Assembly (NCBI RefSeq): GCF_039543525.1
Contig: NZ_BAABJX010000005.1
Span: 1 to 64,000 of the forward strand
Origin: Algivirga pacifica
GTDB taxonomy: Bacteria > Bacteroidota > Bacteroidia > Cytophagales > Flammeovirgaceae
Direction of reading: 5' to 3'
DNA length: 64,000 nt
In this document: positions 35,563-44,200 of the stretch, piece after piece
Layout: every line of letters begins with the position of its first letter
Position numbering within the stretch: the first letter of the stretch is position 1
Notes under the pieces: generated by a model
Told to the model about the DNA's origin: nothing
What the model saw: only the letters and a program-made list of their open reading frames with translations
Databases searched by the model: none
Program-made: the position numbers and the translations under genes

Positions 35563-37503
35563 GTTCAGTTTGACTCGTATCCCTACCTGATAACCAATCC
35601 ATTGCATAAACACATTGCCATTGGCAGATTCCGTGCGCACATAAGGAGTGAGGTACATAGAGATAGGGGTAGGAGAGGAGATACTTTCATCAATGGCAGA
35701 GGTTTGTAGAATATTCCAGTTGCCTCCTCCAAATATAGTCAGGCGTTTTCCGGTTTTTAGAGAAAGGGCTATGGACGCATTGGCTAACCAATGGTTATCT
35801 CGTGTCAATCGCTGGTAATGTTGTAAGCTGTAGAGCATGAGGTCGCCATTGACTCCTAGTCTTTTATAGATCTGATGATGACTTCCTACTCCATAACCTA
35901 GGGCGAGAAATTCAGGGCTTTCTGTCATGCCACCGATCGATAGAATATTGTAGAACTGTGGAAGGCCTGTTTTCAAGGAAACAGTATATAAACTATTTAA
36001 TTGATAGCCTGCTTCTAGTTCCTGATAGCCATTTTTTACAAAACTTAAGAGTCCAATAGGAACTCCTTCAGTGACTTCCTTGCTGAAGTTCAAAAGACCG
36101 AGCTGAACGCCTTTTAAAGTATCAGCTTGATTGAGTAAACCGACTTGTGTTCCTTCTATGGTTTTACTTTGGTTGCGTAGCAGTGTCCATTGTGTCCCTT
36201 CTAAGTTCTGCGTACTTATATTCTGTAACAGACTAAATTGATGCCCCTTGAAAGGTCCTTTCACGCTGTTGTACAGGGAGGCGATTTGTACGCCTTTCCC
36301 TCCTTTTTGATTATGGTTGCTTATTCCGGCCAGTTGTATTCCTCTCATACTTCCTCTTATATAGTTGGAAATACCAGCGATTTGCACTCCATTGAGGTGA
36401 TAGCCTGCTTGATTGTAAACGCCAGCGAACTGTACTCCTGAAGTGATAAAGCGATTGATATTGGTAACTCCAGCAAGTTGTACTCCTCGAAGTACTCCAC
36501 CTACAATATTGTTGACACCGGCAATCTGTACTCCGTGTACGTTATACCGAATAATATTGGTGATTCCTGCCAGTTCGTATCCTCTAACCCCTGCAGCATA
36601 TCCGGCCAATCCATTAATGGCAACATGGTTGATCGTATACTTGTCACGAATAAGGTTACTGCTTAATACGGGAAGTAACCCTATTTTTAGCCATTTTCGG
36701 GAGAGTGTATCCCTTTGTACTTCATGCTTTTCAATGGAGGGGACAAACCACTGGTACATTTGTAGCTCTTCTATGGAGGTGTTATTCAGGGTAAAAGCCT
36801 GTGGAATACTTTCTAACGCTCTTTTTTCTTCAGGAACTAAGCTATCCAGTAAGGCCACGATATCCGTAGAGGCTTGTGGTATTTGCAATGAAGTATTGTC
36901 CACAGGGATATTTGCCTGTAAGCCTATTTTGATTTGTAGGTTACGATTGAGGTGTAATGGAATGTATTTCGTTTGATACCCTTTTTGCTGTACTGTAAGC
37001 TGTAGTTTAATACTAGGGTTGTGGAATCGGAAGGTAAAGATTCCTTGGGTATTAGTGGTTGCAATATGTCCTAGTCCCTTGTCGTAGAGTTTTGCCTCTG
37101 TCAAAGGTTGTCCGGTACGGTGGTCTACCACTATACCACTCAGCGTATTGGTGATCTGTATCTTGGGTGGGATGATTGTCTTTTGTCTAAAAATCACGAC
37201 CTGTGTTCCCATACATTTATAGTCGAGCTTTTGAGAGTATAACAACGTATCCAAGACTTGTTGTAAAGGTGCCTCTTCCAAGTGAAGCTGAATTGTTGAA
37301 GTATTTTTTAATACCTCGGCATTATAGGCCAGATCAAATTGAGCCGAACGACTTAAGGTAAGTAATACGGCAGGGAGTGTTTGTTGCTCTGCATGGATTG
37401 TTACTTTTTGATCAAGAAGTGCTTTTTCTTGTGCCTGTAAACCCATAGGGTAGAGGAATAAAACACTATAAAAAAGAATTGAAGATACGAAGTGTTTGCT
37501 CAC
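35551..37503 (-). CDS. STN-domain outer-membrane protein with GVQxAG repeats
   Basis: 650 residues with a signal peptide (1-24). An STN domain (about 33-105), the signalling domain of TonB-dependent receptors and secretins, is followed by a carboxypeptidase-regulatory-like domain (118-195). After a linker come about 12 repeats of 20 residues (285-490) with the core GVQxAGVxN, as in LA_2272-type surface-repeat proteins. A barrel-like C-terminal part follows. No TonB plug or receptor barrel is present. It is preceded by FecR and ECF sigma genes in the same direction, so it is probably the receptor or output of that signalling system. Confidence 0.85.
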   Translation of the reverse strand: MSKHFVSSILFYSVLFLYPMGLQAQEKALLDQKVTIHAEQQTLPAVLLTLSRSAQFDLAYNAEVLKNTSTIQLHLEEAPLQQVLDTLLYSQKLDYKCMGTQVVIFRQKTIIPPKIQITNTLSGIVVDHRTGQPLTEAKLYDKGLGHIATTNTQGIFTFRFHNPSIKLQLTVQQKGYQTKYIPLHLNRNLQIKIGLQANIPVDNTSLQIPQASTDIVALLDSLVPEEKRALESIPQAFTLNNTSIEELQMYQWFVPSIEKHEVQRDTLSRKWLKIGLLPVLSSNLIRDKYTINHVAINGLAGYAAGVRGYELAGITNIIRYNVHGVQIAGVNNIVGGVLRGVQLAGVTNINRFITSGVQFAGVYNQAGYHLNGVQIAGISNYIRGSMRGIQLAGISNHNQKGGKGVQIASLYNSVKGPFKGHQFSLLQNISTQNLEGTQWTLLRNQSKTIEGTQVGLLNQADTLKGVQLGLLNFSKEVTEGVPIGLLSFVKNGYQELEAGYQLNSLYTVSLKTGLPQFYNILSIGGMTESPEFLALGYGVGSHHQIYKRLGVNGDLMLYSLQHYQRLTRDNHWLANASIALSLKTGKRLTIFGGGNWNILQTSAIDESISSPTPISMYLTPYVRTESANGNVFMQWIGYQVGIRVKLNSEQ

Positions 37504-37532
37504 GGTACTTTTTCTTTACTATCGATAGACTT

Positions 37533-37550
37533 TCAGGTTAATCCTGTCGC
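37533..37550 (-). promoter_or_regulatory. 18-bp motif shared with 57017-57034
   Basis: The plus-strand TCAGGTTAATCCTGTCGC is identical at both places. In both it lies a few tens of bases upstream of a complement-strand gene. It may be a shared regulatory site or leader element. Confidence 0.4.
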
Positions 37551-37650
37551 TGTCTACAGAATAATATACTACTTATCAGTTATCGTTTATAAACAATAAG
37601 CGATAACCGATAAACATCTATAATACAACTGATGGGCCTTTTCCCCCACT

Positions 37651-38637
37651 TTAGTTGCAGGTGCCCAATACCTTGAAGTGGGAACTGTCCTGTTGATGGA
37701 TTTCAATCCCAAGGGAGAGTTCTAAGAACTCAATCATTTCCTCCAGGGCATAGGCACGTTGGTTAAACATGCTTAGCCTGCAGTTTAACAGATCTTGTTC
37801 CCCGATTTCAAAGTGGACATCATAAGCCATCTCCAATTGTTCCAAAACAACAGGAAGAGGAGTATCTGTAAAGTTAAATTGCTTGCTTTTCCAGGACCAT
37901 TGATTCCCAACAGTCTGTGTTGTGGTAAAGGTTTCTTCCTTTATGGTATAGGTAGCAATATCTCCTTTAGTCAGTGTGACAGGAGACGTAACTTGTTCTT
38001 TGTGCTTAAAGATAACCTTTCCTTCCCGAACAGCGACTTCTGTCCCAAGGCTATCTATTTTGATATTAAAGGCTGTACCGACCACCTGAATCTGGGTGTT
38101 GGGGAGGTTGACGATAAAGGGACGGTCAGGGTCGTGACTGATCTCAAAAAAGGCTTGCCCTTTTTGCAGTGTAACCGTTCTTTGATGCTTGGCAAATTCC
38201 TCTGGGTATTGGAATGTAGCCCCTTTATCTAAGGTGATTAAGGATTTATCTCCCAGTTCAATAGCCTGTGTCTCACTTGCAGTCAGCTGCTGTAAAGGTG
38301 CATTTGTTTCCTCTTGTACTAGTTGGAATAGCCAAATACTTCCCAAGAGAAGGGTAACTGCTGCGGCAACTTGCCAAACAATGGGTTGCCAACGAACGGT
38401 TTTCTTTGTATCGCTTGGAAGTTGTGTACGGTCAGTTATTTTTTGCCAGGCACTATTACGATCAAATTGTACTTCTGTCTGCTGCTGTTGCAACAAACTC
38501 CATTCCCACGTACGCTGATACTGCTGGAAGTAGCGTTCGTTCTCTTCAGCTTCCTGTCTCCAGGAGTGCAAGAACTCTTCTTCCACAGCATTCGTCTCCT
38601 TGGTTAAATATCGTATGATCAGTTGATCTATTTCCAT
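37651..38637 (-). CDS. FecR-family anti-sigma factor
   Basis: 328 residues: an N-terminal cytoplasmic anti-sigma segment (ILIRYLTKET-like start with a WxxxxEEN motif), one membrane helix near 85-105, a periplasmic FecR domain (about 130-225) and a C-terminal DUF4974-like domain. It would hold the ECF sigma factor until an outer-membrane STN protein signals. It lies between the sigma gene and the STN gene, about 150-210 bases from each. Confidence 0.93.
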   Translation of the reverse strand: MEIDQLIIRYLTKETNAVEEEFLHSWRQEAEENERYFQQYQRTWEWSLLQQQQTEVQFDRNSAWQKITDRTQLPSDTKKTVRWQPIVWQVAAAVTLLLGSIWLFQLVQEETNAPLQQLTASETQAIELGDKSLITLDKGATFQYPEEFAKHQRTVTLQKGQAFFEISHDPDRPFIVNLPNTQIQVVGTAFNIKIDSLGTEVAVREGKVIFKHKEQVTSPVTLTKGDIATYTIKEETFTTTQTVGNQWSWKSKQFNFTDTPLPVVLEQLEMAYDVHFEIGEQDLLNCRLSMFNQRAYALEEMIEFLELSLGIEIHQQDSSHFKVLGTCN

Positions 38638-38694
38638 ATCGTCTTATAATGTCTTCTTATTACTAAGATGCGCTGTAATCCATTTACCCCTATT

Positions 38695-38860
38695 GGGCAG
38701 TGAACAGTGAGCAATTAGGAATTATCAATGATTAATTTTCAATTATCGCATCTTAATAAATGGCAGAGGTGAGTAGTGAATTATCGAAAATTAATACTTC
38801 TACACTAGCAATTATATACACATAGCATTAAGTTCACTGTTCACTGTTCACTGTTCACTG
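38695..38860. repeat. Heptamer-type repeat pair CAGTGAA / GTTCACT x4
   Basis: CAGTGAACAGTGAGC at 38699-38713 and four copies of GTTCACT at 38832-38859 are inverse matches around ATTTTCAATT-type words. The right arm overlaps the stop of the sigma gene. Confidence 0.8.
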
Positions 38861-39426
38861 ATTAAGCACCATGCTAGCCAGCAAACGGGTAGGTATTCGG
38901 CTAAATCCACTCGTAAGGTGCTTAGTGCTTTTCCCATTTGTGCTTCCACTGTTTTGATGGAAAGGCCTAGTTCCTCGGCAATTTCCTTGTATTTCTTTCC
39001 CTCGAACCGACTCATTCTAAAGATCTTTTGTCGTTGCTCCGGAAGATTATTCAGGCATTGTTGGATTTTCTCACTGAGCTCTAGTTCCACTAAAATATCC
39101 TGAGGGAAATAGGTATCGGTTTGTACCTTGAGAACCTCCTGTTGGTAATTACTCCTTACCTTTAGCTTTCGTAATTGATGTAAACAGTTGTTGCGTACAG
39201 AACCATATAGGTAGGCTTTAATGGAGGTGCTGATCTGAAGTTGCTCCCTTTTCTCCCATAATTGACAGAAAAGCTCTTGAGCGATCTCTTCGGCGTTTTC
39301 TGTATCTCCCATATAGGAAAAAGCATACTGGCACAATCCTTCATAGTAGTCTTGAAAGAGTTGCTCCAGTGCCTTGGGATCACTGTCAGATAGGCGTTGA
39401 AATATGTTGTGGTCTTCTGTGTTCAC
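38848..39426 (-). CDS. RNA polymerase ECF sigma-70 factor (Bacteroides-expansion type)
   Basis: 192 residues with region 2 (FQDYYEGLCQYAFSYMGDTENAEEIAQELF) and region 4 (MSRFEGKKYKEIAEELGLSIKTVEAQMGKAL). This is the sigma class that pairs with FecR proteins in Bacteroidota. It starts the sigma-FecR-STN gene row and probably transcribes that row. Confidence 0.94.
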   Translation of the reverse strand: MNTEDHNIFQRLSDSDPKALEQLFQDYYEGLCQYAFSYMGDTENAEEIAQELFCQLWEKREQLQISTSIKAYLYGSVRNNCLHQLRKLKVRSNYQQEVLKVQTDTYFPQDILVELELSEKIQQCLNNLPEQRQKIFRMSRFEGKKYKEIAEELGLSIKTVEAQMGKALSTLRVDLAEYLPVCWLAWCLISEQ

Positions 39427-39496
39427 ATTGATTATATTTTTAGGTCGATCACAAGGGTCATCTTTTATTATCCTTTTTATTGAATCGATGGAAGTC

Positions 39497-39550
39497 GGGG
39501 TGACTACAAGGGGCGCCCCAGAAACTGGTCTTAGGGTCCTCCCTAAGACC
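39497..39550. repeat. GGGGCGCCCC word and a perfect 10-bp hairpin
   Basis: ACAAGGGGCGCCCC (family C word, also at 46936 and 62185) is followed by GGTCTTAGGG-TCCT-CCCTAAGACC at 39527-39550. The hairpin lies between the sigma gene start and the DMT transporter stop and may end or regulate one of the two transcripts. Confidence 0.65.
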
Positions 39551-39663
39551 TGAAGCGGGTTTGTACCACGCTCTCTACATGCACGATTTCCTTAAATTGA
39601 CAGCATTGTATTATGGCCTATAACAGGCTTCTGCTACCTTCTATATTTTGGGCCGGGTCTCCC

Positions 39664-40506
39664 TTACTTTTTACCTCTATAAGTAACATTAAGGAATACC
39701 CCCAATAGCACTAATCCCATGCCGACATAGACTTCCCATTGGAATAATTCTCCAAATAAGAAAAAGCCATAGAGTAATCCATAGATAATTCCTGTGTAGT
39801 TGGCACTGGCTACTTTATTGGCCTGGTCTGTTTGATAGGCTTTGGTCAACAAGATTTGTCCAATTTGTGTCAAAATTCCGATACCCAATAAGAAAAGCCA
39901 GTCGGTTCCTTGAGGAGTTACCCAATTGAAATAAGAGTATAGTCCTGTGATAGGCATGGCCACAAAAGGGAAGTAGAAGACAATTACCACAGGGTTTTCT
40001 TTTCCCTTGAGTTTGCCAATCATCGTATAAGCTGCAGCAGCGAGTAATGCACCTACAATACCCAATACGAAATAAAGTGTTTCTACTCTACTGTCAAAAC
40101 CCTTGATCATGCCGATACCCGCAAAACAAAGTAGGAAGAAAAACCATTGGATGGGGCGAATACGCTCTTTGAGAAAGATGGCCGCCAGTAAAGCGGTAAA
40201 GATCGGAGCCAGGTAATGTAACAGTAAAGCAGAGGCTAAAGGCATATTTTGGAAGGTCGCAAAAACCATCACCAAAGCTAATGTACCGAAGATTCCTCTC
40301 ATCCAAAGGGTTGGACGGTTTTCTGGCTTTCCCCATATATTTACGTTCTGACGATAGAGCATTGCATAGCTCATGACGAGTGAAATGGCGGCACGGAAAA
40401 AAACGACCTCAGTGGCGGGGATATGCGAGACGAATTTGACAAAAGTCTGCATGGTTGTCATCACCAAGGTGGACAGTAACATAAGTTTGACTCCTTTGGA
40501 TAGCAT
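39664..40506 (-). CDS. DMT-superfamily (EamA) transporter
   Basis: 280 residues with about ten hydrophobic segments and two EamA repeats; residues near 120 and 260 show the usual FLxERxxxxQ and LFGExxxWxxxxG patterns. It exports or imports small metabolites; the substrate cannot be read. It diverges from the P-type ATPase gene. Confidence 0.9.
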   Translation of the reverse strand: MLSKGVKLMLLSTLVMTTMQTFVKFVSHIPATEVVFFRAAISLVMSYAMLYRQNVNIWGKPENRPTLWMRGIFGTLALVMVFATFQNMPLASALLLHYLAPIFTALLAAIFLKERIRPIQWFFFLLCFAGIGMIKGFDSRVETLYFVLGIVGALLAAAAYTMIGKLKGKENPVVIVFYFPFVAMPITGLYSYFNWVTPQGTDWLFLLGIGILTQIGQILLTKAYQTDQANKVASANYTGIIYGLLYGFFLFGELFQWEVYVGMGLVLLGVFLNVTYRGKK

Positions 40507-40646
40507 TTCTATTTGTTAGCTGGTTTACTGTAATGATTTTCAATCGACAAAGATACAGAAATATCAGCACCTCCTAAGTTGGGGATTGGATATTTATCAG
40601 TATGAAATGTTGACATTGCTCATCATTTACGACCTCCTATCCTTCC

Positions 40647-40654
40647 TACATTTG
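40647..40654 (+). promoter_or_regulatory. -7 promoter box of the copper ATPase gene
   Basis: TACATTTG fits TAnnTTTG, 75 bases upstream of the start codon. A good -33 box is not clear. Confidence 0.4.
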
Positions 40655-40728
40655 GGTAGTAAACAGATTTTTAGAACAAACAAGCGCTACCAGAAGCCAG
40701 GGGCGATTACTAACAACTACAATAAACG

Positions 40729-43134
40729 ATGAAACAAGTCGAGGAATGCTATCATTGCGGAGAACCCTGTGAGGATGAGATCATTCAAGAAGAAGAGAAA
40801 TCTTTTTGTTGTAACGGATGTCATATGGTGTATCAGGTATTGGACCAGAATGACCTGAATCAATATTACCAACTGAATAACAAGCCTGGTGTACAGCAAA
40901 AAGTCAGAACATCCCGAGAGAAGCTTGCTTATTTGGACGATGAAAGTATTCGTAATAAGCTGATTGACTTTTCGGATGGAGGAACTACTCGTATTAGTTT
41001 TCATCTACCTCAGATTCATTGTTCTTCTTGTATATGGTTACTGGAAAAACTGCCGGTTTTACAGGAAGGTATATTCAATGCAAGGGTAGATTATATGAAA
41101 AAAGAAATCTACGTAAATTTTGATGAGTCGGTAATCTCTATACGCAAGCTGGTAGAAGTGTTGATCAATCTGGGGTACGAACCGTTGATCAACCTGGAGC
41201 GAATGGATAAAAAGGAGAAAAAGAACAGTACCCAAACTACCGCTTTTTATATCAAGCTGGGGGTCGTGGGTTTTTGCTTTGGGAATATCATGCTATTGAG
41301 TTTTCCGGAGTACTTGGGCATTACTTCTTTTGATCAGCAACTCGTAGAGGTATTTGGTTATCTGAATATCCTATTGTCCATTCCTGTATTTTTCTATGGA
41401 GCAAATGATTATTTGAGGTCAGCCTGGTCGGCGATCAAACATAAGGGAGTGAATATTGATGTGCCTATTTCCTTAGGGATATTGGCGCTATTTGCTCGAA
41501 GTCTATATGAAATCATTAGTGATACAGGGGCAGGGTATCTGGACTCTCTGTCTGCTTTGATCTTCTTATTATTAATAGGAAAGTGGTTTCAGCAGAAAAC
41601 CTTCGATAATATCAACTTTGAACGAGATTATAAATCTTATTTTCCGATTGCCGTTACCCGTATGGTAAATGGAGAGGAGCAAAGTATTCCCCTTTCCAAG
41701 GTCGAAAAAGGGGATATCCTTCGCATTCACCACGGAGAACTTATTCCTGCTGATGCCCATCTATTGAAAGGAAGGGGTAAGATTGATTATAGTTTCGTTA
41801 CGGGAGAATCCCGACCGATTACGAAACAGGAAGGGGAATTGATTTATGCCGGAGGAAGACAGCAAGGAAGTGCCATTGATATCACAATAGTGAAAGACGT
41901 CTCCCAAAGCTACCTGACGAGTCTTTGGAGTGAGCAGGAGTTTCAGCAAGAACAAGCACATGATTTCAATAACTGGACTAATCGAGTAGGGAAATACTTT
42001 ACGATGATTGTCTTGTTGATCTCTACAATTGCAGCTACTTACTGGTGGCAAGAACGAGGAGCCGAGTTTGCCCTTTATGTATTTGCTGCTGTATTGATTG
42101 TCGCTTGTCCTTGCGCCTTAGCGTTGAATGTTCCTTTTACATTGGGAAATACACTCCGAATATTGGCCCGTGCAGGCTTCTACATTAAAGACACCAATGC
42201 GGTAGAACGTATGGCATCTCTTACGGATGTAGTTTTTGATAAGACAGGTACTATTACTGCTTCGGATCAGACGCAAGTACAATGGGAAGGAGAGACACTG
42301 ACGCCCAAATTGCGAAAAAATATTGCAGCCTTGATGAAGCAATCCTTGCACCCTGTTAGTGTACAGGTGAGTACTTATTTGAATGAGAATGTAAAAGGTA
42401 TAACAATAGAAGGGTATCAAGAAGTAGAAGGAAAAGGAATTCAGGGGCAGATCGAGGGGCAAGCCGTACAGGTAGGAAGTGCTTCTTTTGTTGGAGTTGA
42501 TGCTGGGAGTCAACCTAAGGAACTGCAAACCGTGACTTATGTATCAGTCAATGGAAAGGTATTGGGTAAGTTTATTTTGCAGCAAACCCTCCGAGAGGGA
42601 ATGCGTCCTTTGATTGAGCAAATGGGAACATCTTATCAACTATCCCTATTATCTGGAGATAATGAAGGTGAAAAAGAACGTTTGCAAGAGGTTTTCGGTC
42701 AGGAAACTCCTCTGTACTTTCAACAATCTCCTCAGGATAAGATGAACTATATCAGAAGCCTGCAACAGCAAGGTCAGAAGGTAATGATGCTGGGAGACGG
42801 TCTTAACGATGCAGGAGCTTTGAAAACGGCTGATGTAGGCGTTGCAGTGGCGGTGGATGTACATCATTTCTCTCCTGCTTGCGATGCTATATTGAGTGCA
42901 GAACAGCTTAAACGACTGTTTTCAATGGTCAACTTTACTAAGAACAGTATCAAGGTGGTGAAGTTGGGATTTGTAATTTCCTTAATGTATAATACCGTGG
43001 GATTACTGTTTGCCGTGAGTGGTAATTTATCCCCAATCATTGCTGCTATCCTGATGCCATTGAGCTCTATTTCTGTGGTAGGAGTAGGGGTGTTGTTGAC
43101 GAGCTGGCTGGGAAGGAGAATGAAGAGTTTTTAA
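40729..43134 (+). CDS. ccoI: Heavy-metal P-type ATPase, CcoI/FixI-like
   Basis: 801 residues. The N-terminal cysteine-rich segment (CYHCGEPC ... CCNGCHMVYQ) and a metal-binding CSSC domain match the CcoI-type ATPases that supply copper to cbb3 oxidases. The CPC transport motif (ACPCALAL), the DKTGT phosphorylation site and GDGLNDAGAL are all present, so it should be active. In relatives ccoS and ccoNOP follow directly; here an MBL hydrolase gene follows and no oxidase gene is in the window. The CcoI assignment rests on the N-terminal pattern. Confidence 0.9.
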   Translation: MKQVEECYHCGEPCEDEIIQEEEKSFCCNGCHMVYQVLDQNDLNQYYQLNNKPGVQQKVRTSREKLAYLDDESIRNKLIDFSDGGTTRISFHLPQIHCSSCIWLLEKLPVLQEGIFNARVDYMKKEIYVNFDESVISIRKLVEVLINLGYEPLINLERMDKKEKKNSTQTTAFYIKLGVVGFCFGNIMLLSFPEYLGITSFDQQLVEVFGYLNILLSIPVFFYGANDYLRSAWSAIKHKGVNIDVPISLGILALFARSLYEIISDTGAGYLDSLSALIFLLLIGKWFQQKTFDNINFERDYKSYFPIAVTRMVNGEEQSIPLSKVEKGDILRIHHGELIPADAHLLKGRGKIDYSFVTGESRPITKQEGELIYAGGRQQGSAIDITIVKDVSQSYLTSLWSEQEFQQEQAHDFNNWTNRVGKYFTMIVLLISTIAATYWWQERGAEFALYVFAAVLIVACPCALALNVPFTLGNTLRILARAGFYIKDTNAVERMASLTDVVFDKTGTITASDQTQVQWEGETLTPKLRKNIAALMKQSLHPVSVQVSTYLNENVKGITIEGYQEVEGKGIQGQIEGQAVQVGSASFVGVDAGSQPKELQTVTYVSVNGKVLGKFILQQTLREGMRPLIEQMGTSYQLSLLSGDNEGEKERLQEVFGQETPLYFQQSPQDKMNYIRSLQQQGQKVMMLGDGLNDAGALKTADVGVAVAVDVHHFSPACDAILSAEQLKRLFSMVNFTKNSIKVVKLGFVISLMYNTVGLLFAVSGNLSPIIAAILMPLSSISVVGVGVLLTSWLGRRMKSF

Positions 43135-43232
43135 TGAAGAATGAAGGATGAGGAATGAAGAATATACTATACTACTGGTCGTAGGCTCCAGCCTACGACC
43201 CAAAAGCAATTTGGAGGCTCCAGCCTCCAGTA
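43131..43232. repeat. Heptamer words and two TCCA-loop hairpins
   Basis: AATGAAGAATGAAGG starts at the ATPase stop codon. Then come GGTCGTAGGC-TCCA-GCCTACGACC (43178-43201) and GGAGGC-TCCA-GCCTCC (43214-43229). They may end the ATPase transcript. Confidence 0.75.
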
Positions 43233-43331
43233 ATAAAACGAGAATAGATGAGACCTCTTGAAAAGCTGTATGACCTTTTCCACAAACGAATTTCTTGATT
43301 TGAATCAATGAATTACAGCTTTTGCTTGTTC

Positions 43332-43339
43332 TACTTTTG
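43332..43339 (+). promoter_or_regulatory. -7 promoter box of the MBL-fold gene
   Basis: TACTTTTG fits TAnnTTTG, 27 bases upstream of the ATG at 43366. Confidence 0.35.
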
Positions 43340-43365
43340 TTAGAATACATCAAACTGTGATTCAT

Positions 43366-44136
43366 ATGAAAATTCATCATTTTAGAAATGCCACGATGGT
43401 GGTAGAAACCTCGACACAGGTTATTCTAGTTGATCCTATGTTAGGTCCAAAGGGAAGTATGCCTACCTTTACCTTGTTTCGTTATAAAGCCCGAAAAAAT
43501 CCTATTGTGCCTATGCCGGCAGGGTGTGAGCCTATTCTGGAGAAAGTAACGCATTGCGTGATCACACACCAGCATCCAGACCATATTGACAAAGCAGGAG
43601 AGCAGTTTCTAAAAGAAAGAAATATCCCCGTTACTTGTAGTGCCAAGGATGAAAAGCACTTTCGTAAGAGAGGGTTGAATGTCGTACAGACTTTGGAGTA
43701 TTGGAAGGAAGAGACTTTTTTGGGAGGAACGATTATGGGAATTCCTGCCCGTCATGGTTATGGTTTTATAGCAGGCCCAATGGGTAATGTGATGGGATTC
43801 TGTATTGCATTGCCAGATACGCCATCTTTGTATATTAGTGCAGATACGGTATATACAGAAGATGTAGATAAAGCACTAAAAACCTTTAAACCAGAAGTAG
43901 CAGTAGTAGCAGCAGGCACTGCTCGATTGGACTTCGGAAAACCGTTATTGATGACGGTGGATGATGTGGTCCGTTTTGTAAAGCAGGCCCCGGGAAAAGT
44001 ATTGGCTAATCATCTAGAAGCCGTAAACCATTGCCCTACTACCCGAAAAGGTTTGAGAGAACGATTGACTTCGGAAGGGATAAGTGAGAAGGTATCTATT
44101 CCGGAAGATGGAGAAGTTGTGGAGTTTAGTCATTAA
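43366..44136 (+). CDS. MBL-fold metallo-hydrolase
   Basis: 256 residues from the ATG at 43366 (a GTG at 43357 would add three residues). The metal-binding THQHPDHID and later histidines (ARHGYG, NHLEAVNH) fit the UlaG-like group of metallo-beta-lactamase-fold proteins. The substrate is unknown. It is convergent with guaB and shares a bidirectional terminator with it. Confidence 0.88.
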   Translation: MKIHHFRNATMVVETSTQVILVDPMLGPKGSMPTFTLFRYKARKNPIVPMPAGCEPILEKVTHCVITHQHPDHIDKAGEQFLKERNIPVTCSAKDEKHFRKRGLNVVQTLEYWKEETFLGGTIMGIPARHGYGFIAGPMGNVMGFCIALPDTPSLYISADTVYTEDVDKALKTFKPEVAVVAAGTARLDFGKPLLMTVDDVVRFVKQAPGKVLANHLEAVNHCPTTRKGLRERLTSEGISEKVSIPEDGEVVEFSH

Positions 44137-44143
44137 AAAAATA

Positions 44144-44174
44144 ACCTCCTCCATCAAGTAATGATAGAGGAGGT
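44144..44174. terminator. Bidirectional terminator between MBL gene and guaB
   Basis: ACCTCCTC / GAGGAGGT stem with a 15-base loop. A-run on the left and T-rich sequence on the right let it end transcripts in both directions. Confidence 0.85.
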
Positions 44175-44200
44175 ATATTTTATATCTTGGAAGGACCAAA

